Source: Treponema sp. UBA7570 (GTDB lineage: Bacteria > Spirochaetota > Spirochaetia > Treponematales > Treponemataceae). From it: a stretch of DNA of 25,207 bases. Positions 14,889-22,421 of the stretch are shown piece by piece. The number at the start of each line of letters is the position of its first letter. Positions within the stretch are counted from its first letter, which is position 1. Location: NCBI GenBank assembly GCA_002477955.1, contig DLLE01000029.1, positions 5,572 through 30,778 of the forward strand. Reading direction: 5' to 3'. The notes below the pieces were generated by a model. That model saw only the letters and a program-made list of their open reading frames with translations. It did not search any database and was not told where the DNA came from. The position numbers were made by a program, and so were the translations under genes.

Positions 14889-16871
14889 ATGAATAAAGAT
14901 TATATTGGCTGCGAACCGGAAAAAGTTTTAAAAGAAATTTTCGGCTACGATTCGTTCAGGCTTCTGCAGCGGAAAATCATTTCCAATGTGCTTAATAAAA
15001 AAGATACTCTTGCAATTATGCCGACTGGCGGAGGAAAATCCCTCTGTTACCAGATTCCCGCCTTGATTTTTGACGGAATTACTGTCGTTGTGTCGCCTCT
15101 TATTTCTCTTATGCAGGATCAAGTGGACAGTTTATTGGCTTCTGGAATAAATGCAGTTTTTTTGAACAGCACTCTTGACTGGGATAAATATCTTGAATCG
15201 ATGAATTCAATTCGTCGTGGTGAAACAAAAATTCTTTATGTCTCGCCGGAAGGCTTGAGTTCTCCGAAAATTCAGGATTTGCTTCACGACAGCCACGTAA
15301 AAGTCAGCTGCATTACGATTGACGAGGCTCATTGCGTTTCTGAGTGGGGACACGACTTTAGACCGGAATTCCTTGAAATTTCTGCTGTAAGAAAACAGTT
15401 TCCAAATGCGGTTTGCCTTGCGCTTACTGCGACCGCTACGGCTCAGGTGCGGGCAGATATTATTCAAAACCTTGCGTTAAAAGAACCTGAAGTTGAAATT
15501 TCGAGCTTTGACAGGGCGAATATTTTTTTGTCGGTTGCCAGAAAAAACGATCCTGTAAGCCAGGTGGTAGACTGTATTCGCAGGCATTGGGACGAAAGCG
15601 GAATAATCTACTGTTTTAGCCGCAAGCAGGTTGATTCTCTTACGCAGATTCTTTTAAAACTCGGATACTCGGCTCTAAATTATCATGCCGGGCTTTCTGA
15701 CGAGGAGCGAAAAAATCATCAGAATCAGTTTATCCGCGATCAGGTGCAGATTATGGTGGCAACTTTGGCTTTTGGAATGGGAATCGATAAGCCGAACGTG
15801 CGTTTTGTAATTCACTATGACTTGCCAAAGTCGCTTGAACAGTATTATCAGGAAATTGGACGCGCTGGACGGGATGGGCTTCCGAGCGAAGCGCTTTTGC
15901 TTTATTCCGGGGCTGATATTTTTAAAATAAGGCATTTTTTTACGGATGCCTCCGACCCTCAAAAATCAGAAAATCTCTTGCAGTCAATGACAGATTATGC
16001 TTCGGCACGTGAATGCCGGCGAAAAAAACTTTTGGCGTATTTTGGCGAATTTTATGACAACGAAAAAGAAAAAAATGCCCGCTGCTGCGACATCTGCTCA
16101 AAAGGCCCAGCTGTTCTTTCTGATATGACAATTCCCTGCCAAAAATTTATGAGCTGTATAATCCGCACAAATTCGCATTTTGGAGCGGCGTATATTGCTG
16201 ATGTTCTTTTGGGTTCTAGAAGTAAAAAAATTCTCGACAATTCGCACAATATGATTTCGACATGGGGAATTGGCCGGGAACTTGACAAAGCTCAGTGGAT
16301 GGAACTGGCTTCTCTTTTAATCGAAAAAAATTATCTTGTAAAAACCGGAGATTACGGCATTTTAATGCTCACAAAAGAAGGGCTTGGCGTGCTAAAAAAC
16401 CGGGATAAAATTCTTCTTCCTTTTGAAAATGCCTTGCCGTCTGAAAAATCTCTCAAGGCTACGGGAACTTTTGTTCCGAAAAACCGGGCGGGCGCAGGTT
16501 CATCCGGCGGACTTCTTTTTCCAAAGCCTTCTGGAAAAAATGGAAAATCAAAAAAAACTTCTCTTCGGGCTGATTTTGTTCTTCGCAAAAAAACGGAAAC
16601 TTCTTCTTTTGAGGGGAATGATGGGAATTTTCAAAAAAAAGCGCCCGACCAAAATACGCTTTTTATGATTTCCAGCTTAAAAAAGTGGCGGAAAAACAAG
16701 GCTGAAGAGATGAATGTTCCTCCGTATGTAATTTTTGGCGACAGGACTTTGCACGAGCTTGCGGCAAAAAAGCCAAAGTCGATGGACGAACTTTTAGACT
16801 GCTATGGAATCGGAGAAAACAAGGCGGCAAAATTTGGGAAGGAAATTTTGGAGCGGATTCAAAATTTTTAA
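14889..16871 (+). CDS. recQ: ATP-dependent DNA helicase RecQ
   Basis: A 660-residue superfamily 2 helicase (3' to 5') for fork repair and recombination. Visible motifs are motif 0 (FGYDSFRLLQRKII), Walker A MPTGGGKS (44-51), DEAH at 145-148 with CVSEWGHDFRPEF, motif III LALTATAT, and GRAGRDG in motif VI. The RecQ zinc site has Cys376, Cys399/400 and Cys403. An RQC winged helix follows, then a Lys/Ser-rich linker (~530-590) and a C-terminal HRDC domain (~590-660, YVIFGDRTLHELAAKKP). The start at 14889 is preferred over TTG 14865, which overlaps the TATAAT at 14868-14873; that box would give a ~9-nt leader. It converges on DUF1015 with a shared terminator. Confidence 0.95.
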   Translation: MNKDYIGCEPEKVLKEIFGYDSFRLLQRKIISNVLNKKDTLAIMPTGGGKSLCYQIPALIFDGITVVVSPLISLMQDQVDSLLASGINAVFLNSTLDWDKYLESMNSIRRGETKILYVSPEGLSSPKIQDLLHDSHVKVSCITIDEAHCVSEWGHDFRPEFLEISAVRKQFPNAVCLALTATATAQVRADIIQNLALKEPEVEISSFDRANIFLSVARKNDPVSQVVDCIRRHWDESGIIYCFSRKQVDSLTQILLKLGYSALNYHAGLSDEERKNHQNQFIRDQVQIMVATLAFGMGIDKPNVRFVIHYDLPKSLEQYYQEIGRAGRDGLPSEALLLYSGADIFKIRHFFTDASDPQKSENLLQSMTDYASARECRRKKLLAYFGEFYDNEKEKNARCCDICSKGPAVLSDMTIPCQKFMSCIIRTNSHFGAAYIADVLLGSRSKKILDNSHNMISTWGIGRELDKAQWMELASLLIEKNYLVKTGDYGILMLTKEGLGVLKNRDKILLPFENALPSEKSLKATGTFVPKNRAGAGSSGGLLFPKPSGKNGKSKKTSLRADFVLRKKTETSSFEGNDGNFQKKAPDQNTLFMISSLKKWRKNKAEEMNVPPYVIFGDRTLHELAAKKPKSMDELLDCYGIGENKAAKFGKEILERIQNF

Positions 16872-16888
16872 AATGCATTAAAAACAAA

Positions 16889-16927
16889 AAAGCCACGCTC
16901 AGAAAAATGTCTTTCCGCCGTGGCTTT
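16889..16927. terminator. Bidirectional terminator recQ / DUF1015
   Basis: Arms AAAGCCACG (16889-16897) and CGTGGCTTT (16919-16927) are perfect, with a 21-nt loop. T-rich tracts lie on both outer sides (GTTTTG on plus, TTTTTTGTTTTT on minus). Confidence 0.75.
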
Positions 16928-16957
16928 ATCGGTTTTGTGTAGAACTGGAATTAAAAA

Positions 16958-18274
16958 CTAAAAAAGTCTTCTCGCTTCAACATAAAATCTTTTTTCGCTA
17001 GCTTCGCCCATGCTGAATGATTTTCGAGGAAGCGGACCTCTGCCGTTGATTGTCGCAAAAAAGCAGTCTTTTGCAATCGGAGGCAGCAAAATTCCTGTAT
17101 TGCCTTCTGTTTTTCCGAGTCCGACAGTCTCGTCGCTTCCGTGAATGTAATCAATCTGCGTTTTTTGAGCCTTATTTTCGGTCATAAAGCCGTCGATCAC
17201 AGGCTGAAGAGCGGCGATCGCCAGATCTTTGACCGGAGTTTCGAGCATTTTGAACGAAGTTTTTCCATTTTTTGTAAAGATAAATCCGTATCGCGCGCCG
17301 TCTGCGCTCCTGGAAGCAACTTCTTTTTCAAGCTCAGATTCATTTTCCAGTTCGCAGACTTTTCCGCCAAGTTTTTGAGCAACAGTCAAAATGAGCTTTT
17401 CGCTGTCAATTCCAAACAAAACACGGTGAATCGGTTCAAAAGTCAGCCCTTCGTCATAAATGTTTACGATTTCGACAAGGGCATAGCGCACAGGAGAATC
17501 AGAAGGAAGACGGGATTTGTTTTCTTCCCAGACAGCTTTTGCTGTCGCAAGAGAGTGGTTTCCGTCGCCGACTGCAAAAAGGAAGGTGTTTCCGTCAGCA
17601 TCTGTTCCGGCTTTTGCCAAATCAGAGAGCGCGCTTTCGAGCAGTTTTTCAGCGTCGCTTCCTTTTACAGCCCAGCCTGTAATATGGCCAGAATTTTGCA
17701 TCAAATCGCCGTCATAAACCGGCATCTGCTTTTTTGCAAGTTTTCCGGCTCCTCCGACAAGCTCATCTTTCGGGTCGTTTGCAAGAAGCATGATATGCGG
17801 AAGCTCAAGTTTTGCGCCGTTTCTGATTTTCATTCTTGGCGGAATTCTCTCAGGAACAGTTGCTTCTGTCGCGCGAATCAAGGCTTTTGAGCCAGGTTTC
17901 CATTCGTAACTGTCCAAATCGACGCACATAACCAGGCCTTTTCGCGTGCGGCCGTAGGCGGTTTTTCTTTCAATATAGACACATTCTTCCTGCGGAGAAT
18001 CAAAAACGCCTTTTTCGATGTATTCATCCATTGCAGACTGAATTTTGTGAATGCGTTCATTTTTTGAATCTTCGTCCGACTTGTCCAGATAAACTTCCGG
18101 AAAAATCAAGTTGAGCGATGACGGTTTTTCGCCGGCAATTTTTTTTGCGTTTTCCCAATATTCGCGGTCTTGAGTGTATTGGTCGCAGGCAATAACCGAC
18201 CAGGTTTTCAAATCAATGTTTTTTGGCAAAAGAATCTGCGGAATAGCAGTTCCAAATTTTTCAAAAGTTTTCAT
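16958..18274 (-). CDS. DUF1015 family protein
   Basis: A 438-residue cytosolic protein matching the DUF1015 family, conserved in spirochaetes, Firmicutes and others with no established function. Recognisable blocks are the N-terminal SVIACDQYTQDREYW, ERIPPRMKIRNGA, LPHIMLLANDP, and the hallmark GDGNHSLATAKA at about residue 235, then EIVNIYDEGLTFEPIHRVL. The His in GNHS resembles a catalytic residue, but no reaction is known to me. It starts at the ATG 18274. There is no SD, and a -10 box ends 6 nt upstream. It is transcribed toward recQ. A 700-nt repeat-rich stretch lies upstream. Confidence 0.82.
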   Translation of the reverse strand: MKTFEKFGTAIPQILLPKNIDLKTWSVIACDQYTQDREYWENAKKIAGEKPSSLNLIFPEVYLDKSDEDSKNERIHKIQSAMDEYIEKGVFDSPQEECVYIERKTAYGRTRKGLVMCVDLDSYEWKPGSKALIRATEATVPERIPPRMKIRNGAKLELPHIMLLANDPKDELVGGAGKLAKKQMPVYDGDLMQNSGHITGWAVKGSDAEKLLESALSDLAKAGTDADGNTFLFAVGDGNHSLATAKAVWEENKSRLPSDSPVRYALVEIVNIYDEGLTFEPIHRVLFGIDSEKLILTVAQKLGGKVCELENESELEKEVASRSADGARYGFIFTKNGKTSFKMLETPVKDLAIAALQPVIDGFMTENKAQKTQIDYIHGSDETVGLGKTEGNTGILLPPIAKDCFFATINGRGPLPRKSFSMGEASEKRFYVEARRLF

Positions 18275-18309
18275 TGCTTTATTCTAGCGAATTTTTACCG
18301 TGTTGGGAA
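18275..18309 (-). promoter_or_regulatory. DUF1015 promoter, leaderless geometry
   Basis: On the minus strand TTCCCA (18309-18304) and TAGAAT (18286-18281) are 17 nt apart. Six bases (AAAGCA) then precede the ATG, and no ribosome site fits. Confidence 0.5.
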
Positions 18310-18432
18310 TTCTCTGACATCCTTGTCAATTTTTTTGTATTTGGGCGTTTCCTGGCTTTTTTTACTTTTGTTTTGCCTTTGCCGTTTTAATTTTTTTTGG
18401 AAAAAAGTTTTTTTCCTAAAAGAATATGCCAG

Positions 18433-18549
18433 GCCGGGCTTTTCGTGGTTCCGCCTTTCGGCTTCATTGCTTCGCTCCGCCCTGCTCCGTTCCGCAACGG
18501 CTCCGCCGCCACTACAATCCCTAACGCATTAGCGTTAGGACGTGCGCGC
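18433..18549. repeat. Left inverted copy of island-bracketing repeat
   Basis: Read on the minus strand this 117-nt segment closely follows 23404-23509. Shared blocks include GCGCACGTCCTAACRCTAATG, GCGTTAGGGATTGTAG, GGCGGCG-AGCCGTT, GGAGCGAA and CGAAAAGCCCGGC. It contains its own hairpin CCTAACGC-ATTA-GCGTTAGG (18520-18539). No gene is visible between 18275 and 18975. Confidence 0.7.
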
Positions 18550-18555
18550 CCGCCC

Positions 18556-18917
18556 TTTGTCATTGCCGTACTTGAAACCCTTTGTCATTGTCGGACTTGA
18601 TCCGACAATCCCGTGCAATAGATTCCCTTGTCAAGCAAGGGTATGACAATCGTAAAAAAACAGCCCCTGCCGCAAAGCAGAAGCTGCATAAAAAAACACG
18701 ATGCGAAGCAGTCTTATGCAACAGCTCTCCGGGTCAAGCCCGAAGATGACATAAAACTAGCCTGTCATTGCCGTACTTGAAAGCCTCTGTCATTGCCGTA
18801 CTTGAAAGCCTCTGTCATTGTCGGACTTGATCCGACAATCCCGTGCAATAGATTCCCTTGTCAAGCAAGGGAATGACAATCGTTAAAAAAAGCAGCCCCT
18901 GCCGCAAAGCAGAAGCC
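18556..18917. repeat. Left direct-repeat array beside the TA module
   Basis: This is a composite of palindromic units. TGTCGGA-CTTGA-TCCGACA and CCCTTG-TCAAG-CAAGGG occur twice (about 18590-18640 and 18819-18870), and CGGG-TCAAG-CCCG occurs once. The part 18655-18878 is nearly identical to 19466-19664 except for one extra 25-nt tandem unit (TCTGTCATTGCCGTACTTGA...). A further partial unit (18886-18917) ends just before the antitoxin promoter. No coding sense is seen. Confidence 0.85.
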
Positions 18918-18930
18918 ACATCTTTCTTTA

Positions 18931-18959
18931 TGGAAAATTCCGCTTTTCTATGCTATATT
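18931..18959 (+). promoter_or_regulatory. Toxin-antitoxin operon promoter
   Basis: TGGAAA (18931-18936) and the extended -10 TGC-TATATT (18951-18959) are 17 nt apart from -35 to -10. A short leader with AGAGG precedes the ATG at 18976. Confidence 0.55.
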
Positions 18960-18975
18960 CAAAAAGAGGCGAAAT

Positions 18976-19194
18976 ATGACTTTGGTGATAAAAAACGCGG
19001 ACAACAAACTTGTGGAAATGATAGACGCGATAAACAAGATGAGCAAAAAAGTTTATTCCTACGTAAAAGAAGATGAATATCCGGCAGAACTTGTGGAATC
19101 AATCAAAGCAGGCGAAAAAGAATACAACGCCTCAGTCAAAAACGGCACGCTGAAAACCTACGCCACCGCTCAGGAAGCGTTCGCAGATTTATGA
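18976..19194 (+). CDS. Antitoxin of a RelB/YafQ-type TA pair
   Basis: A small 72-residue, acidic, helical protein (MTLVIKNADNKLVEMIDAI ... KTYATAQEAFADL). Its size, its position directly before a YafQ-like toxin and its ATGA overlap with that toxin (19191-19194) mark it as the antitoxin of a type II module. The C-terminal TYATAQEAFADL resembles the toxin-wrapping tail of such antitoxins. The DNA-binding part cannot be assigned with confidence. AGAGG lies 6-7 nt before the ATG. It remains intact although the toxin frame is interrupted, so it could still neutralise related toxins elsewhere or simply be a remnant. Confidence 0.75.
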   Translation: MTLVIKNADNKLVEMIDAINKMSKKVYSYVKEDEYPAELVESIKAGEKEYNASVKNGTLKTYATAQEAFADL

Positions 19195-19466
19195 AATACA
19201 AAATCTATTTTACGTCGGCATTTAAGAAAGACGCAAAATAGATTGCTGCGGACGAAAAGTCAAAAACAATTGAAATTATCAACAGGCTTGCAGACGGCGA
19301 AATTCTTGAGCCGAAATACTGCGACCATCAGCTGACAGGAAAACTAAAATCTTACAGAGACTGCCACATAAAGCCCGACTTAGTCCTGATTTATAAAATC
19401 GAAAAAGACATTCTCCAGCTATCCGCTTTCCGAATAGGAACACACAGCAAACTGTTCGGGAAATAA
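19191..19466 (+). pseudogene. YafQ/RelE-type toxin interrupted by an amber codon
   Basis: This reading frame encodes a 91-residue YafQ-family mRNA interferase except for TAG at codon 17 (19239-19241). Before it comes MKYKIYFTSAFKKDAK. After it, the conserved parts are all present: KYCDHQLTGKL, then YRDCHIKPDLVLIYKI, and the terminal FRIGTHSKLFGK. The histidines and aspartate correspond to the YafQ active-site set (DH.L.G, CHI.PD, THS.LF). The frame is otherwise undamaged to a TAA at 19464, so the stop is probably recent: one base from CAG or AAG. It could be a true inactivation, a sequencing error or a read-through site. No in-frame ATG restart lies just after the stop. Confidence 0.85.
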
Positions 19467-19665
19467 AAAAACAGCCCCCGCCGAAAAGCAGAAGCTGCAT
19501 AAAAAAATACAATGCGAAGCCGTCTTATGCAACAGCTCTCCGGGTCAAGCCCGAAGATGACATAAAACTAGCCTGTCATTGCCATACTTGAAAGCCTCTG
19601 TCATTGTCGGACTTGATCCGACAATCCCGTGCAATAGATTCCCTTGTCAAGCAAGGGAATGACCT
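19464..19665. repeat. Right direct-repeat copy beside the TA module
   Basis: About 200 nt nearly identical to 18655-18878, in the same orientation, and beginning right at the toxin stop codon. It carries the same three hairpins with TCAAG/CTTGA loops. Only a few substitutions and the lack of the 25-nt duplication separate the two copies. Confidence 0.85.
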
Positions 19666-19684
19666 TACGCATTGCGAATTAAAA

Positions 19685-20377
19685 TCACTTTCCGCGTTTT
19701 GCGACTGTTTCGTTCACGCGGCTGATTTCAGCCTCAACGCCTTTCGCAAAGTCCGCTACCGCCGTGTTTCCCACAACCGCCATCGTGTTAAGGTACGGAA
19801 CAATCTTGTCGTTTATCACAGAAAGAATCGGCTTCTTGTAGCTTGACGCGCTCGCGCCCTTGCTGCCCTCTGCCTTTACAAATGCGTCGTTCGCCGCCGT
19901 AAAATCGTCCTGCGCCGTCCGGATTGCCGAGACCAGCTCCGCAACACCGTCAAGTTTTTCAATGCCCGCCATAGCTTCCGCCGCCGCAAAGTCTTTGAGC
20001 ATGCTTTCAATCATCGAGCTTTCAGAAACGTAGCTCGCGCTCAAAATGCCCGACTTCGCATACTTGTCGTAAACCGCCTTCAAGTCAAGAGCCGCAGCTT
20101 TCTTCTCCTCCACCGGAAAAACCGCGTAGCCCGAAAGAAGCGCGCCCAGATTCTTGATTGCCTCGTCGCGCCTTGAGTCCGCCTCGTCAAGATTCGACAC
20201 AGCCTTGTCCTGCAAGATTGCAGCCGTAATCGCGTCGCTTAAAGTTGTAAGCTCCGCTATCTGGCCTTTTAGGAAGGTGTCTTCCTGAGCCTTTGTATCT
20301 GCGCCGAAAATGCGGATGATTGAATCCGAAAGCCCGTCCACCTCGGTGATTCTGGCTCTAGCTGTAAGTTTGTTCAT
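19685..20377 (-). CDS. DUF6261-like protein of unknown function
   Basis: A 230-residue, almost wholly helical, Ala/Asp/Lys-rich protein beginning MNKLTARARITEVDGLSDSI. The composition and pattern resemble the DUF6261 group found in gut and oral bacteria, including treponemes; this match is from memory and moderate. There is no signal peptide or membrane helix. G+C content is visibly higher than in the core genes around it (many GCC, GCG and GAC codons), which suggests acquisition by transfer. GGGGG lies 5 nt before the ATG and a promoter lies at 20451-20478. It stands between the TA module and the restriction-modification genes, with its own leader. Function is not known. Confidence 0.7.
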   Translation of the reverse strand: MNKLTARARITEVDGLSDSIIRIFGADTKAQEDTFLKGQIAELTTLSDAITAAILQDKAVSNLDEADSRRDEAIKNLGALLSGYAVFPVEEKKAAALDLKAVYDKYAKSGILSASYVSESSMIESMLKDFAAAEAMAGIEKLDGVAELVSAIRTAQDDFTAANDAFVKAEGSKGASASSYKKPILSVINDKIVPYLNTMAVVGNTAVADFAKGVEAEISRVNETVAKRGK

Positions 20378-20450
20378 AAATTCCCCCTTAGAAAACTTTT
20401 TGAACTGATAAATCGCGCTGCCAATGCAGCAGCCGCGAAACCTGATAAAA

Positions 20451-20489
20451 ATTATAGCACGGTTTTCTATATTGTCTGATTTTATCAGA
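20451..20489 (-). promoter_or_regulatory. Promoter of DUF6261-like gene with operator-like palindrome
   Basis: On the minus strand CAGACA (20478-20473) and a perfect TATAAT (20456-20451) are 16 nt apart. The 15-nt palindrome TCTGAT-TTT-ATCAGA (20475-20489) overlaps the -35 box and could bind a repressor. Transcription would leave a ~65-nt leader. Confidence 0.5.
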
Positions 20490-20535
20490 TAAGTTTTTTA
20501 GCGGATTTTTGCCGATTTAAAAAACTGAACTCCGC

Positions 20536-20716
20536 AATCGGCGCAACGCCGAAACTGGAAATTTGAAAAAACTGTAATCGGCACAATGCCGAAGCAAGAA
20601 AATTGTAAAAGACGGCATTCGGCGCGACGCCGAACAAAGAAATTTGTAAAAGTCAGCAATCGGCGCGATGCCGAAGCAAGAAATTCTCAAAAGCCGGCAA
20701 TCGGCACAATGCCGAA
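20536..20716. repeat. Five-unit tandem hairpin array, 41-bp period
   Basis: Five copies of AATCGGCRCRAYGCCGAA start at 20536, 20576, 20617, 20658 and 20699, that is every 40-41 nt. Each folds into a short hairpin (TCGGCG-CAA-CGCCGA and variants). The ~23-nt segments between are themselves alike (RCAARAAATT.TAAAARNC), so this is a tandem repeat rather than a CRISPR. The innermost stem pair varies as G-C, A-T, G-C, G-T, A-T. It lies between the restriction gene stop (20733) and the DUF6261-like leader. Confidence 0.9.
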
Positions 20717-20732
20717 GCGGAAAAAATTCCGG

Positions 20733-22418
20733 CTAACCAAGCCAATCCAATGCCTTTTCGGTTATTTTTCTATACCAGTCCTGTTCGTTAGAACTTGATT
20801 TTGCAATTTCTTTTGAATGCTCAAAAAAGGCTTTCACTTGGTTGGAATCTGGCGTATAGTCAGCCTTAAATGAATCTTCAATCATTTTTCTGAAAATATT
20901 CAGCGGAAGAGGAACAATAGCCGATTTTCCGCCGTAATAAGAAATATTTGTGTGGTACAGCATATAAAACTGGGCAACGCAAGCCTCATTTATCGTCGGA
21001 GCAATAAAAAGTCCGTAAGTTTCCCTGCCGCTTTCTTTCTTCAATTTGCCTAAATGGCGAGAAACAGGTTCTCCTTCCATTTCATACTGTTTTTGACCGG
21101 TTGCCGTTGTAACTTCAACAATCAAGTCAAAATCATCATAATTGCAGACAATATCCGCCATGTTTCCTTGAGCCGTTGACATAGGGTTTCCAAAATCATC
21201 AAATTTCAGGTTTGCCTTTATGTTTCCGCCGTCAAGCATTGTCATTGCGCGCCAAGTGTTCCATTCAAACATCAGAGGAACATCTGAAAGCTCGCTGTTT
21301 CGCTTTGGAATCAAATCAAATATCTGCTGTATGTCGTCATACTGCTTGTAGTCTTTTATTTCGGAAACCTGATTTCTGATTATTTCGTTTTTCTTTGCAA
21401 GAAGCGCGTCATCAAGCTTTTCTTTTAACTCAAGAATCGAAAGATTTTCATTGATTTTTTCATAAGGAAGTTCTGTTTTAAGTTTTTCAATTAACGCTGT
21501 TTTATCATCTGTTAAAAGTTTTGGAAGTTCCGGATTGCCAAGATATTCAATATATTTTTCTTCATCATCAATAAAAACAGGTTCTCTGCTTACATTTTTC
21601 AATATAAATTCAACGTCAGCCTTTTTTTCCGGCATAATTGAAAGCGACTTTCCAAGCTGAGAGATTGAAACTAACCCTGTCGAACGCAAATATCTGACAC
21701 AGGCGTCCGCATAATCACGCATATTGCTCATCTTTTTATTGAAAAATTCTTTTGCAGTTTTTGTCGTGCTTTCCCTTGTTGAAAATTCTTCAGCCTCGAT
21801 TTCTTCTTTATATATTTCCTGCAGTTCGTTATAAAAATACGATTGTTTAAATTCTTTATATTTTTTCGTAGTTGTTGTGCGCTGTTTTCTGAAATCTTCT
21901 ATTTTTTTAACAATTTCATCAAATTTTCTGTAGTCCGTAATCTGCAGGCCGAAAATCACAAGCTCATCGAATTTCAGTGTTCCAAGCTTGTGTATAAGCC
22001 TTAATATTTCAAGATATGGCTTTACAAAAAACTTTGCCGCTTTTTCTGACGGCTTATGGTAAGGAGACGGAATTTGAAATTTCAAAAGCTGGCGCAGGAA
22101 TATCTCTTCTGTGCGTTTTGCAGAGACAAGCTGTTTTCCAGCAGGAGTTAGGTTTATTGCAGGCGCAAGTGTTATAAAGCCTAGAGATTTTGGAGCTCTG
22201 TTTATCCTATCGCGTGCGCTAAAATCAGGAGAATTTTCGCCTGAACCATGAAAAAAGTTTTCATTTCGCAATAACTGCATGAAGTGAACTTGCGTCTGAA
22301 CATTCCATTTTTTTCCAGAGAAATTTTTTGCAAGCAAATTAATTTCCGGAATCATTTTTTCTGGTGTTCGTGGCGAAGTTGTCATAAACACAACTTTGCT
22401 GTCAATTGACTTTGCCAA
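20733..22418 (-). CDS. AlwI-family type II restriction endonuclease
   Basis: A 561-residue protein with AlwI-family patterns: SPRTPEKMIPEI then GKKWN near the N-terminus, SARDRINRAPKSLGF, LTPAGKQL, and EIFLRQLLKFQIPSPYHKP. The nuclease part has D431 and E435 in FDLIVEVTT, followed by GQKQYEMEGEPVSRHLGKL, as in this PD-(D/E)xK-like group. AlwI itself cuts near GGATC, so a GATC-containing site is likely but inferred. The start is TTG at 22418: AAGGAG, which is also the end of the methylase gene, lies 6 nt upstream and no better ATG fits. Tail-to-head coupling after the methylase favours protection before cutting. It appears full length. Confidence 0.85.
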   Translation of the reverse strand: MAKSIDSKVVFMTTSPRTPEKMIPEINLLAKNFSGKKWNVQTQVHFMQLLRNENFFHGSGENSPDFSARDRINRAPKSLGFITLAPAINLTPAGKQLVSAKRTEEIFLRQLLKFQIPSPYHKPSEKAAKFFVKPYLEILRLIHKLGTLKFDELVIFGLQITDYRKFDEIVKKIEDFRKQRTTTTKKYKEFKQSYFYNELQEIYKEEIEAEEFSTRESTTKTAKEFFNKKMSNMRDYADACVRYLRSTGLVSISQLGKSLSIMPEKKADVEFILKNVSREPVFIDDEEKYIEYLGNPELPKLLTDDKTALIEKLKTELPYEKINENLSILELKEKLDDALLAKKNEIIRNQVSEIKDYKQYDDIQQIFDLIPKRNSELSDVPLMFEWNTWRAMTMLDGGNIKANLKFDDFGNPMSTAQGNMADIVCNYDDFDLIVEVTTATGQKQYEMEGEPVSRHLGKLKKESGRETYGLFIAPTINEACVAQFYMLYHTNISYYGGKSAIVPLPLNIFRKMIEDSFKADYTPDSNQVKAFFEHSKEIAKSSSNEQDWYRKITEKALDWLG

Positions 22419-22421
22419 GCT

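Noticed and set aside
17141..17890. 249-residue plus-strand open frame
   Set aside because: Entirely antisense to the well-supported DUF1015 gene, Cys/Phe/Arg-rich, with no ribosome site.
20536..20716. Regularly spaced 18-nt repeats resembling a small CRISPR array
   Set aside because: The repeats are too short and vary between copies, the ~23-nt segments between them are alike rather than unique, and there is no cas gene. It is a tandem hairpin repeat.
20586..20798. 70-residue plus-strand Arg/Lys-rich frame
   Set aside because: It translates the tandem hairpin array and the antisense end of the endonuclease; the 41-nt period changes frame each unit.
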